A stretch of 64,000 nucleotides of DNA from Brachynemurus nebulosus (GCA_035578155.1 JAPWDM010000005.1:38278108-38342107), one strand, 5' to 3'; shown: positions 22,228 to 32,785, counted from the first letter of the stretch. A program made the numbers and translations. The notes: generated from the letters alone by a model not told the origin.

Positions 22228-22336
22228 TAGTTGAACTTACATAAAATATTATCTATTTACCGGTGGTTGTCAAAGAGTTAACATCTCTTTCGTTGAAAAT
22301 TATACTTTCGTGGTAAAACAATTACATTTTGGAACC

Positions 22337-22513
22337 ATGTTAATTTACAATTCAGCGCAATCCACCGCTAGAGAACCTAGCAAAGGACTTTCGAAACCTA
22401 AGATCATTAAACGTAAAACTTTTGAGCAACAACACATTTCACCTGAAAATTTAGCATTCCTTAAATCACTAGGTCTTAAAGTGAAAAGAACCTGGTACTC
22501 ACAAATGTGCTAA
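22337..22513 (+). CDS. 58-residue basic protein (right copy)
   Basis: Encodes the same protein as 17979-18155, in the opposite arm. Both copies are intact, unlike the neighbouring D-I-Q-G gene. The start is at ATG 22337. The stop lies 163 bp before the ATG of the broken D-I-Q-G copy, and no AATAAA lies between them. Confidence 0.6.
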   Translation: MLIYNSAQSTAREPSKGLSKPKIIKRKTFEQQHISPENLAFLKSLGLKVKRTWYSQMC

Positions 22514-22622
22514 ATATTATTAACAGTTTGTAATTTGATGGTAAACTAGCAATAGCTATTAATAGCCATTTTCGAATACGTTCCACAAATTAACTAACTA
22601 CCCCCACCACTTTTAATTATTC

Positions 22623-22658
22623 TATATAAAGTTGTGGATTGTGTGAATAATTTCAGTT
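22623..22658 (+). promoter_or_regulatory. TATA box and initiator, right D-I-Q-G copy
   Basis: TATATAAA at 22623-22630 and TCAGTT at 22653-22658, spaced about 30 bp as in the left arm. The promoter remains intact although the gene is broken. Confidence 0.7.
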
Positions 22659-22676
22659 CTACGGTGGCGGTAAAAA

Positions 22677-23162
22677 ATGGCGTTTCTTGACATATAAGGC
22701 TATCAAGGAGCTAACAACGAATTTTATTTTAAAGAAGTTGGTATTGCTGCAGAAAATTCGGATGATATATTACATCTTATATTCGACGCACCGTTTGATT
22801 TCAACGAGTTGCCGAAGAAATATCAACGAGTAGCCAGTTGGCTTTACCGAAATTGGCATGGGATACCTTGGTCGTATGGATTTATTCCATACAAAAAACT
22901 TCATACCATATTGAAACCTATATTAAAGAAGTATGATGTTATATACGTCAAGGGTGGTGAAAAGAAGAAATGGATATCAAGTTTGTTTGATGGTACCGAA
23001 AACCAGCCGTGGATTTTGAATTTGGAAGAAATATTTGATGTACCGAAGATTTCCATTCTGCGAGATGAATATTATTCAAGACGCTGTATGCTTCATTCAG
23101 ATAAAATTTGTTCATTAGAAAATTGTATTCTTTTAAAAAATTTTTATATGGAAAATAAATAG
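22677..23162 (+). pseudogene. D-I-Q-G motif protein, copy with stop at codon 7
   Basis: Mirror of the intact gene at 17330-17815. Codon 7 (glutamine in the D-I-Q-G motif) is TAA at 22695-22697, a single C-to-T change. The rest of the frame remains open to the stop at 23162. The next in-frame ATG lies close to the C-terminus, so no useful product is expected from this copy unless the stop is bypassed. Confidence 0.85.
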
Positions 23163-23217
23163 ATTTTAAGTAATATATAGATTTAAGCAATTTAATTTTT
23201 TGTATACATATTCTATA

Positions 23218-23223
23218 AATAAA
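23218..23223 (+). terminator. Poly(A) signal AATAAA (right D-I-Q-G copy)
   Basis: AATAAA about 55 bp after the stop, followed by an A-run. Mirror of 17269-17274. Confidence 0.6.
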
Positions 23224-24310
23224 ATTAAAAAAAAAATATGTGCGTTTTATTTAATTATTACCCTTCATTCCCCTATTTTTTACAGCAAAAAGTTTCTTTC
23301 GTTAACCTATAAGAGTATTAACAAAAATCTTATGAAATTTATTGTTCTAATTGAAAAGCATATTTCATGATACACCCTGTATTATACTAAAATATTTACT
23401 AAAAATACTAAATATACACCCGTTATATATACATGATATTATTTGTATGTTAATGATAGAGTAGCAAATTCAAAATGTTCTAGTCTAGTAAATAAAAAAT
23501 TTTGATTTTACAGACTTAAAAATTTAGTAAAACTCAATGCTGTTATCTTTTTTATATTAAGCGACGTGTTTAACTTATAGTAATTTAAAACCAAAAATTG
23601 AACTTTTGTTCTGTTTAAAAATGTTAAATACAATACTATTATACCCTAATATGAATATGTATCAGTATTAAAATGATATACATTGATTTTGCTGATTAAA
23701 CAAATTTTTTGCAATATTTATATTTTATAATTAGATTTAATACTTATTCATAAATGGCTATACAATTCGTTTACTAGTATTCATAAAAATTAAAATTATA
23801 TACAAATTTTCTTTCTTATTCTCAATATACAGAGTGTATACATAAAATATTTTTAATATACAGAGTCTATACATATGTACATACTGAATTATTTCAGATA
23901 ATTTTCGTTTGATATAGAAACAGTTTTGTGCTACAGTCAAATTCAAAAATGTTGTGCACCATAAGAAGAAATATTTTTTGTAACTTGTTAAAATTTCAAG
24001 AACTTCTGTTAGTTAACTAAAAAATTGGTCACTGTAGGTTAAATGTTAAAGTATTAAAACTGATAAAAATAATTTCTTGCTTGAGGCCTACAATGGTTGA
24101 TATTTTTTACTAAACAATTTTTTAACTCATTAATATTCCATGACGTCATCTTTCTTATACCAAAAAAACTCCTTATATGAGTCTTACGATCATAATTCAG
24201 CTAAAACAAACATTTAATTATTAGTTGTTTGTTTATGTTAAAACTGATAAAAATTCCTGGAATTTTCCAAGGTTAAATATACACAAAAACCCCTGAGTTA
24301 CAGTTGACAC
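23224..24310. other. AT-rich part of right arm without gene
   Basis: Mirror of about 16180-17268. A 62-codon frame (23758-23946, minus) has no recognisable features. ACACCCTGTA near 23372, the end motif of a common MITE, may mark an old insertion in both arms. Confidence 0.5.
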
Positions 24311-24314
24311 CCAA

Positions 24315-24800
24315 ATTTCCGGCAGTACAGTAGCGGTCAGACATCTGGACCCTGGAGTCTGAAGTTAGTTTTGCGGTAGCGCTTGGTACAGTGCCCCCAC
24401 AAAATTTAGCGGCCTCCCAATCTTAAATAAACGATTTTAAAATTATTACATGATCCAAAATTATTATATAAATAAACAAATATAACAAAAATCCCCGCTT
24501 GTATGAATCATACTATAATTATAATTCAACAATCAGGCCATAAATTAAAAATTCCAAGAAGACTATTTCGTATTTGAAATCCAAATAAAAAAATTGCTGA
24601 GTCATCAAAATCTTAAATAAACATTTTTTTTAAATTAAAACTTATATAAATAAACAAATTAAAAAAGTGCTGACTTTGCTGAAAACAGGCTTAAACTTGT
24701 TGAAAAGTACAGTAGACACTCGATTTACAGTACAGTAGCGGTCAGAAATCTGGACCCCGGAGTCTAATCTTAAAATCTAGCGCTTGGTACAGTGCGCCCC
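24315..24800. repeat. Second subterminal repeat pair (right)
   Basis: Mirror of 15697-16180: two blocks with GTACAGTAGCGGTCAGA, ATCTGGACCC and TAGCGCTTGGTACAGTG. Confidence 0.75.
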
Positions 24801-24817
24801 CGACAAAATTTATCGTT

Positions 24818-25235
24818 AGCGACCGCACCCAATTTAAGATGACGCAGTTAAGTGAGGCCAAGATTTGCACGTAATAAGCACAGTACGCTTCAAAAAGTGA
24901 TCGGATACCTTTTTGCTCAGGGGGGCCCGCACTTTTGACATGGTAGTGTACCAAAAATTTAAGTACAGTACGGCGTCAAAAATTTGGGGCCACCCCCGAG
25001 TTAGGGTATTCCCCACATTTTTTGACGTGATAGTTCGTTTAAGATGACGTAATTTAGGCAAGCGCGTGTTGGGGCCAAGGTTTGCACGTACAGTACGCTT
25101 CAAAAAGTGATCGGATACCTTTTTGGTCAGGGGGGCCCGCACTTTTGACACGACAGTGTACCAAAAATTTAAGTACAGTACGGCGTCAAAAGTTTGGGGC
25201 CACCCCCCGAGTTAGGGTAACCCCACATTTTTGAC
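24818..25235. repeat. 209-bp subterminal tandem repeat, two units (right)
   Basis: Mirror of 15260-15677. Contains AAGTACAGTACGGCGTC and CAAAAAGTGATCGGATACCT twice each. Confidence 0.8.
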
Positions 25236-25270
25236 GCGGTAGTGTACCCCATCTATCAAATTGTAACCTA

Positions 25271-25321
25271 AAATTCAGTCTGCGCATGCGTCGTGTACTT
25301 AAATTCAGTCTGCGCATGCGT
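25271..25321. repeat. Twin CTGCGCATGCG repeats (right)
   Basis: Mirror of 15174-15224. Confidence 0.6.
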
Positions 25322-25652
25322 TAGGTTTGCATTCAAAAACTATGGCGGGTAATGGGTAAACACAAAACCAAATTGTTATAAGTAAATTGTGATGGCGCAT
25401 AATGGGTTAACATAAATTAATTTGGTTGCTGGTGATGACTCAGGTCTTTGGAGTTTCAAGGCCAACAGTATGAGCGCGTGTGGGGTCAAATGTCAACAAC
25501 AAATTCTAAATACATGTACGTGCCGGGTCAGAGATCAATCCATACACGAGGTACAGTAGGACCCCAAACTACACGGTTCTTAACATCGTCAAAAAAGTAG
25601 TCCGGATAATTGAGGTTCTACGGTGTCACAGAATCGGCCTAGCCATTCTACT

Positions 25653-25658
25653 TTTATA
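25653..25658. repeat. Target site duplication TTTATA (right)
   Basis: Perfect match to 14837-14842, directly outside the CTACT end. Confidence 0.85.
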
Positions 25659-28425
25659 TTTCTTATAGAACGTTCAGCTGCGTTTGCCCTTGGATTATAT
25701 GGAGAGGTGTAAATTTGGCGAATTGCTCTCTCGAAGCAGAAGTTGTTGTATCTCTCACTATGGAATACAGATTGGTTATCCGATACTATTGCTGATACAT
25801 ATCCGAAAGTAGTAAATATATCTTCCAGTATGTTTATAACCACTTTTGACGTTGTTTTCTTTGTAGGTCGCGCAAAAATCCAACGACTGTATGAATCTGC
25901 AACTAGAAAAATGTATCTGAAGTCTTTGTCTTCTGGGGGTCCACGAGTTTTTATAATAGGGCCTACGAAATCGACGAAAATTTTTTCCCAGATATTTTTT
26001 GGGGGGTGACTTTGGAAAGCGATATCATAATTTTTGTTTACAGGTTTATGTTCTTTACAAATAGTACAATTATTTACATATTCTTTTACAATATTATATA
26101 AATTAGGATAATAAAATCTATTAGCTATTTTTCGGTACGTACAAATAATTCCTGCGTGTGAAGAAAATATTGATCTATGAAAATAATCTAATACATATTG
26201 TAACATTGATTTTGGTAAAACTATACGTTTCTTTTTATGTTTGCCAGAAAGATGTATCAGCAAACCTTCCCGAATACGAAAATTATTAACGACATTTCCA
26301 GCTCGTATTCGCTGGAGTTCGGTTTTCGTAAATGGGTCATTTTGCTGAGCGATCTTGATTGACATATAACTATTTGGTTGGAAGTTTATGTTATTTATTA
26401 AATTTTGAATATTATCTAATTTTTGATTATTTATGCATAAATTATTTTCATTTTGTATAGTATTTATTAAGTTTATTTGATTATCTGGTTCTAAATTATT
26501 TTGTATTGTTTGTAGATTATTTTTATTTTCTTGTATATTGTATTTAGTATTTATATCTATTTTTGAATTTTCATTTTTTTCGATATCTGTATTTTCTGTA
26601 TCAAATAATCGACTTAGCATATCACAAATATTGTTATCAGCGCCACGTACATGTACAGGTGTGAAGTTATATTGAGATATTTTTAGAAGCCATCTTGAGA
26701 GTTTATTGTATTTTTGTGGGGTTTGAAATAGATAGATGAGAGCATTACAATCTGTACGGAGTTCAAAATGTCTATCATGTAGGTAATCTTTAAATGAGTC
26801 TAAAGCATTTATAACTGCCATGAGTTCGGCTTCGTACGCGGATATTATTCTATTTTGATTATTGAATTTTTTTGAACAATATTCTATAGGGTGTAGTTTG
26901 TTATCAAATTCTTGCATTAGGCAACCACCGGTTCCAGTAAAACTAGCATCGGTGTAAACTATGAATTTTTTATTGAAATCCGGAAATTTCAATATCGGGG
27001 GGTTAGCTAAATGATGTTTTAATTTATTTATTGCATCAATATGGTGCTGTTCAATTTTAAATTTTACATCTTTCTTTTTTAGTTCATTTAACGGAGCTAC
27101 TATTATTGAAAATTGGGGGATGTATTTTGCGTAAAATGCAAATGCACCTAACATTGACTGTAGTTGTTTTATATTTTTTGGTATAGCCATATTAAGTAGT
27201 GCTGAGGTCTTATTGGGGTCTGGTAATCTACCCATTGGAGTTACTAAATTTCCTAATATCTTGAGACGTGACATGAAAAATTTTGCTTTTGATGGATTTA
27301 CAGTGAGACCTGTTCTTTTTAATCTGGCCAGTACTGTTTGCAAATCGGCAAAGTGTTGCGTTATGTTTTTACTATGAATAATTAAATCATCATAATAGAT
27401 TAATAAGCATTTATTCATTAAGTCAGCGAATTCTCTAGATAGATACCTAATTAAAGCTTGGCTAGAACATTTTAGACCCATCGGGGCTACTGTAAATTGA
27501 AATTGTTGCCCTAACTGCGTTATAATGGCTGTTAGTGGTTTAGATTCGTCATCTAACGGGATTTGATAAAACGACTGTGTTAGGTCAATTGTGGAAAATA
27601 CCGTTGAATTGCCTAAATTGGAAAATACGTGATTCATAGAAAGACCGACTACGGGGTCCGAAGCCAGATAAAAATTTAAATTCCTAAAATCACAAACGAG
27701 GCGTTTGGACCCGTCTTGTTTATCTACTAAAAATACTGGAGATGCATATAAACTCTGTGCCTCCTCGATAATGCCTGCTTTTAATAATTCTTGTAATTTA
27801 TCTTGTAAAATTTGAAGTTGATCTCCTTTTAGAACATAAGGATGTTTTGCTACTGGTGTATTATTTAATATTGGTATATGATATTTAAAATTTTTGGCCC
27901 TGCCTGGTTTTGAGGTTAAAACGGATTTATATCTGCTTAATAAATTGTCTAAATGTTTTTGTTGTTCTTCGTTTAAATTTATCTTAGACTCAGTTACTAT
28001 GTTTATAATATATTCATTTTGTATCTTTAAAAATGGAATTTTATTATTAAGGTCGTGTTTTAAGGTAACTGTATTGTTAATGAAATTAATTATTAAGCCG
28101 CATTTATGTAAAGTATCAGAGCCTAATAATATTGGGAATGCTAAATTTTCTATAATATAAAATTTTTGAGTCCATGATAAATTTGCGATTTTAAAGTGTA
28201 GGTTGACGCAATTAGAAAGTTCTAGTCGATTACTACCGGGTAAAGATGCTATTAGATTTGAATTAATTATTTTAATTTTGTATTTAGATGTTTTAATAAT
28301 TTTATCTAAGGTTTTTTTACGAATTATGTTTATGTTTGTGCCGGAATCTAATAATGCTATGTATGGAATTTGATTGATGAAAATGTTTATTGAAGGGATA
28401 TTATTTGTACGATTATTTAGTTTTT
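25653..28425 (-). pseudogene. pol: Ty3/gypsy pol: protease, RT, RNase H, integrase (5' part)
   Basis: The frame is open without a stop from the slip site at the end of gag down to the insertion at 25653; it then runs into the inserted element and stops at 25589. In order: aspartic protease (ALLDSGTN, near 28340), reverse transcriptase (SPVFLVDKQDGSKRLV before VCDFR; catalytic box YYDD within LLIYYDDLIIHSK), RNase H (VYTDASFTG, AYEAELMAV, RTDCNAL), then integrase with its H,H,C,C finger (SSHAG, NCTICKEHK) and catalytic DDE core (FVDFVGP, VSDNQS, AAERS). No inactivating change other than the insertion was found in the stretch I translated. Expression is expected as a Gag-Pol fusion by -1 frameshifting. 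The break removes the integrase C-terminus (now at 14353-14842), so this copy cannot complete its own cycle. Confidence 0.92.
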
Positions 28426-29733
28426 TGGAATTTGTATTTGTGTATTTGGTATGTTTTCGTTTGTTTGTGATGTAGAAGGGAAATTAGTTTCGGTGAAAGG
28501 GTTGTTTGAATTAATTGTTGTAAAATTACTGTTTTGTATTTCGTTATTTGTAGAATTTATGTTGTTAGTGTTAGTTTGATACGGACGTAACCTTTTTCGA
28601 CAGACATTGTAACTGTGACCGGAAATTTTACAAAACGTACAAAATGGTGAATAATTTTTATTCGTGAAATTGTTCCTATTTTTATAGTTGTTATTTTGTC
28701 GAGTATTTGTATGATTTCTATTGTGTGTGTTGGGGAGGTGGTTAGTATTGTTAAGTGTATTAATAGGATTTTCTGGTGAACCGTTAGTAAAATTAGTATT
28801 GTTAGCTGTTGGCGTAGGAAATTGTGAAGGAGAGTTAGTTGTGTTAAAATATTGTGGGTTTGAGGGGTTAATAGTGTTAGCAGGGTTTAGGACGGTGTTA
28901 TTTGAAATATTTTGTCTATTTATAAAGTTTTGTTGCCTAATTTTAATTTCTTCGACTTGTCGAGCTAGCGTGAGCAAGTCTTGAAAGGTGTTTGGTACTG
29001 GTGAAAATTTAATTAAGTCGAAGGTGGTGTAATTTACGTGAGCAAAAATTAATTGTACTATGTCGATATCAAGCATATGTGGACATAGGATATTTGCGTT
29101 ACATTTAATTGATTGAACGAAATTATAGAATGATTCGTGGTCATATTGTTTTCTATGTACAGTTTTGTCTATTAAATCCTGTTTTATTGTTGGAGAAATG
29201 TAATCGCTCAATAATTCTGTTTTGATATCCTGCCAAGTATTATTGGCATCTAATTTTTGAGACCAAAAATATTTTGAATTTGTGTGGCACTTTGTTAATA
29301 AAAATTTTAATAAGGTGGTTTCCGAGATGACCTTTAAAGATATTACGTTTTGTGTTTCTAGAATGAACTTTAATATTGACATAGGATTGAGAATATTTAA
29401 TAACGGGATAGATTTAGTAAATTCTTCTATACGAATTTTGGCAACAGGGCTTTGATTGATTGATTGATTTATTGATTGATTTTCCGGAATTGTATTTTGA
29501 TTGTATGTGGAAGGATGTGGGTTTTGTGTTGTTGAAATTTGTGTAATGAGTGAGTTTAAATTAGTACTTATCTCGTTTATCTGTAGATTTTGTGTTTCCT
29601 GAATTGCTTGTTGTCCCGAAATCATAATATTTAAAGCCTGTGTTATTGTATTTATGGTATCGGCCGCCTGTGTCAAGAGCTCCTCAATTGGTGCAGGTTC
29701 CATTTTTGATTTACTTCTTAAATAATAGGGCAT
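28417..29733 (-). CDS. gag: Ty3/gypsy Gag polyprotein
   Basis: 438 residues from ATG at 29733. It forms the particle of the retrotransposon. The central part carries a retrotransposon Gag-like helical segment (WQDIKTELLSDY, then RKQYDHESFYNFVQSIK). A long Asn/Thr/Pro-rich linker leads to one CCHC zinc knuckle at residues 365-378 (CTFCKISGHSYNVC, C-x2-C-x4-H-x4-C), which binds genomic RNA. The coding strand is A-rich, which accounts for the Asn/Ile bias. The stop codon follows directly after a slip site. The gene is intact. Confidence 0.92.
   Translation of the reverse strand: MPYYLRSKSKMEPAPIEELLTQAADTINTITQALNIMISGQQAIQETQNLQINEISTNLNSLITQISTTQNPHPSTYNQNTIPENQSINQSINQSPVAKIRIEEFTKSIPLLNILNPMSILKFILETQNVISLKVISETTLLKFLLTKCHTNSKYFWSQKLDANNTWQDIKTELLSDYISPTIKQDLIDKTVHRKQYDHESFYNFVQSIKCNANILCPHMLDIDIVQLIFAHVNYTTFDLIKFSPVPNTFQDLLTLARQVEEIKIRQQNFINRQNISNNTVLNPANTINPSNPQYFNTTNSPSQFPTPTANNTNFTNGSPENPINTLNNTNHLPNTHNRNHTNTRQNNNYKNRNNFTNKNYSPFCTFCKISGHSYNVCRKRLRPYQTNTNNINSTNNEIQNSNFTTINSNNPFTETNFPSTSQTNENIPNTQIQIPKN
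28420..28426 (-). promoter_or_regulatory. -1 ribosomal frameshift site A AAA AAC
   Basis: The heptamer is in the gag frame (CCA AAA AAC TAA) and directly precedes the gag stop. A -1 slip enters the open pol frame, which has the protease motif about 25 codons on. The heptamer matches X XXY YYZ exactly. I did not identify a downstream pseudoknot. Confidence 0.85.
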
Positions 29734-29862
29734 AGAAACTAATCTTCTTATTTTATATATATATATCCTGTTACATAAATTAATATTTAAAATATATGTT
29801 AAGTGATAGATATGAAACTAAGATGCAAATTGCAAATTTATATCAGCAAGTTTGGGAAATTT

Positions 29863-29877
29863 TCTTGACTGCTACCA
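29863..29877 (-). promoter_or_regulatory. Candidate primer-binding site
   Basis: On the coding strand TGGTAGCAGTCAAGA starts 4 nt after the 5' LTR. The initial TGG pairs with the CCA end of a tRNA. I do not name the tRNA. Confidence 0.7.
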
Positions 29878-29881
29878 TAAA

Positions 29882-31763
29882 TGTAGCAAAAATTAAAAAT
29901 TAAAAATTAAAAATTAATATTATGTGTGTTTATTTATTTTATGCTGATTATAGTTATTATTTTATTATGTGTTGTAATTGGTTGTCTTGGGGTTATGAGT
30001 GTTCGGACTTTGGGTGCTACTTTTCGGGTTGATTGGGGTTACGATCAGCAGAGTTTTCTCCTAGGTCTTATGGAGACAAGATGGTGTGTGGCAGTGGAAG
30101 GCTATGGTCGCAGATCGTTTTCCCAAACCACAAGATCCCCAAATAACCTGAAATTCCTTTTGACTGTAAAGGCTGGTTTTTAAATTAGAAACACGAAATT
30201 TCATCAACTACAATTTATTACAATAAAGGATGACTAGAGATAATTTTGAGTTACAAAATTTGAAATCTTAAAAAATGTTACGACAATAAATAATTACTAA
30301 TTTGAGAATTCACACAAATGTTTCTTGGTTATCTTTTCGAATAGTTTTAAAGTAGAATTTGCATCTTAGATCCTCGATGTGGCGATACGTTTCAAACTGA
30401 GACGCACGATATTCAAGTATACCGCGTGTGCCAGTTAGGGAAATGTATTACCACATGAGTTAGTAAATTGTACAGCTTTTACTTAAATGTAAATTAAAGT
30501 TTCGAAATTTATAGAATAAATTTTTTAAAATATCGTTACAAAGATTTTTTTGGAAAATACGTTGTTAATCAAATTAAATTAAAGTTGCAAACATGAATTT
30601 TATGACTGTACCGATTTTCCTTTTAAAATTTATGACTAGAATAATTTGTACGTGTATTTCCGTAAATATCAAATTTTATGAAATTGTGATGGCAAAAAAT
30701 AAATCAGATTTAAATTGAAATCTTCTAGAAAATAACGTTACAAATTAAATTTTACTAAAGCTCTATATGATTTAAAAGATTCGACCAGATATCGAAATAA
30801 TGCTAAGAGTTGCACATGTTCAAATTTTGTTTACCTAACCGGAAATAGTTACGTGATTTGATAATAATTAAACTATACACACAATCAGTATATATTTGGA
30901 AATTTACTTAACGTTAATCTAAATATAAATCTACGAATATAAATCTACACTATTAGCTAAATATACCTATACCTCTTAAATTACAAATTAACTAAATTTT
31001 GAGTCGTTGACTTTTGCTGAATCCCCGAAATTTTTTTGAATTTCGAATGAATGCGTTAGTACAAGACGACGTTAAATATTTAAGTTAAATTTTACTTACA
31101 TGCTATTATTCCCTTTAATTATATTTTATAATAAGATATGCTTTCACTGATACACATTAAATTTAAATTATTTTTCCATATTATTTAAATAAATTTCCAA
31201 ATTTTTATTACAATAAAATATTACTTATCTTAACAATGATGCATTTTTTTTCCTTTCAATAATAACGTTATAAGTTCTAAATTACATCTTGACCAAGTCC
31301 CTTTTTTTTTTACATTTCTTTGTTCGATGTTAACATCATCGCGGTCGCTTGGAGAAGAGCGAGTGTATTGTTTTTAATTAATATAAGTTACTTATTTTTT
31401 TAATTATCTATTATATAATTTGTTTGCCAATTAATTTTGAAATAAAAGTTCGATCAAACAATGGACAAAGCGTTAACTAAACTTTCAGATTTCTGTATAA
31501 AAATATGTGATGGTAATACGAAATGTAAACGTCAATTTGAAAATATACCACTAGGTGGCATTTATATATAATTGATTTTTATTGAATTCTATGATCTGAC
31601 ATATTGGACCACAGAGGATATTGGACTGATATTAACTTCGAACACAAATGTTAGATGTCAGTATTCTGACATTTTGCAAATCGAGTAATTATTAATTAAT
31701 CTAATGTTCGTTTATAATCGTTTTCCAAAGAATTCAATAATGTGTCGAATTTAATTCGTCACA
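29882..31763 (-). repeat. 5' LTR (1882 bp)
   Basis: Partner of 12436-14313. It supplies the promoter of the retrotransposon on the minus strand. The two LTRs differ mainly in the (AAATT)n-like tract at 29887-29970. Confidence 0.93.
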
Positions 31764-32000
31764 CATGACACCTACGTTTTTTGTTTCAGCGCTGTAACTT
31801 TTGATAATGTAGAAATTGACAATAATCTAATAAGTTTCTTTTTTGGTAAAAATTTGAATACCATCTAGACAGATAGACGTTGACACTGACATCAATTAAC
31901 TATCGATTTGACATACTAGAACCGATGTATTATAGGTGTCATTTATGACACTCACTTGCTAAATTTGTCCCATAACAGAGCTTTGTCGTTCTAGCGTTAA

Positions 32001-32785
32001 TTAATAATTTTTTTGGTTTTCTGACTTCGAGAGATTCTTATAGTTATAACATTCTAACCCGAATACTCAAATATAACAAACGTTATTTGAGTCGCTTTGT
32101 GGGAATTTCGCTCACTCCACTTCAATAATATTGTTGTTCAAAATAAGACCTTTAATTGTATTCTTCCTGATGATAAGATGAACAACATTTTCTTATTATC
32201 CAATATAGATTTTCACAAAGTAAATTTTTCAATAATTTAATTTTTTTTATACCTACTAGAAAAATTTTAAAAACATCCATGTTATTTTAATATGAAAAAA
32301 CGAAAAAATTTTCACTCGTATCAACATAAAACCATAAATAAAAACCGGAAAAATTTAAATATAAAAATTTTTCAGATGCAGGATTGCTACATACTCACTA
32401 TTAGTATTAGGGATGATTTTCAGTATTGTATATATTAAGTATATTATATTTTTTTCATTATACTCCCGTAGATGATTATTATTATTACAGAAGGTAAAAA
32501 GGGCATTAAAAAGAAAAAAAAACGTACATTTTTATATTAAATGAGCAGGCGTCCATCCGTATATTTCTAATGATACCCTACACTCCGTCCCCGACACGTT
32601 GCTCCTACATATATGATGAGGATGACACTCATTTTTTCTTCGCTGCCACGGAAGCACAGGGAAAAAATGTACTAAAATATCACTCACATTATTCACATCC
32701 TCACATCTGTTCATGTATACCGAGCGCTTTCGTGAAATATAACATGGTTAGCTATGTACATCACTTTGAAATACCAAGTAAATAA
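32001..32785. other. AT-rich non-coding stretch
   Basis: No gene or repeat recognised here apart from homopolymer runs. Confidence 0.5.

Larger units (their letters stand above)
14843..25652. mobile_element. Polinton-like terminal-signature element, 10.8 kb, with unrecognised gene set
   Basis: The ends read AGTAGAATGGCTAGGCC and its exact inverse, flanked by a perfect 6-bp duplication TTTATA inside the integrase gene of the surrounding retrotransposon. AG termini and 6-bp duplications are, as I know the family, the hallmark of Polintons/Mavericks. No polymerase B, retroviral-type integrase, packaging ATPase, protease or capsid frame is present, and the inverted arms (about 3.8 kb each) are much longer than usual Polinton repeats. 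It is either a non-autonomous derivative that has captured other genes or a distinct element class with similar ends. Genes: two in each arm and five frames in the centre. A reading with an imperfect 8-bp duplication (TTTTATAA/TTTTATAT) is possible but fits less well. Confidence 0.8.
21834..25652. repeat. Right inverted arm (about 3.8 kb)
   Basis: Mirror of 14843-18668. Inward-to-tip order: CCACC array, 58-residue gene, broken D-I-Q-G gene, AT-rich DNA, subterminal repeats. Scattered base differences from the left arm include a stop codon in the D-I-Q-G gene. Confidence 0.93.
12436..31763 (-). mobile_element. Ty3/gypsy LTR retrotransposon, interrupted
   Basis: Two direct repeats of about 1.88 kb begin TGTAGC and end GTCACA (plus strand) and are flanked by the 4-bp duplication CATG (12432-12435, 31764-31767). 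The element is read on the minus strand, so the right copy is the 5' LTR. Order: 5' LTR, primer-binding site, gag, protease, RT, RNase H, integrase, polypurine tract, 3' LTR. This is the Ty3/gypsy order, with integrase last. There is no envelope frame: pol ends about 40 bp before the 3' LTR. Removing the inner 10.8-kb element and one copy of its 6-bp duplication leaves a retrotransposon of about 8.5 kb with the pol frame in register. Confidence 0.93.
12406..31996. mobile_element. piggyBac-type MITE split by nested retrotransposon
   Basis: TTAA at 12402-12405 is followed by CCCTAGAACGACAAG. On the far side GTCGTTCTAGCG is followed by TTAA at 31997-32000. These are the same termini as the element at 3398-4372, except that the last GGG has become GCG. 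Only 30 bp (12406-12435) and 229 bp (31768-31996) belong to this element, so it was about 259 bp before the LTR retrotransposon landed in it. It has no coding capacity. The palindrome GGTGTCAT/ATGACACC sits at the insertion site. Confidence 0.8.

Noticed and set aside
14836..25659. 8-bp duplication TTTTATAA/TTTTATAT for the inner element (hAT/P-type)
   Set aside because: One mismatch is needed, whereas the 6-bp TTTATA duplication with AGT termini is perfect.
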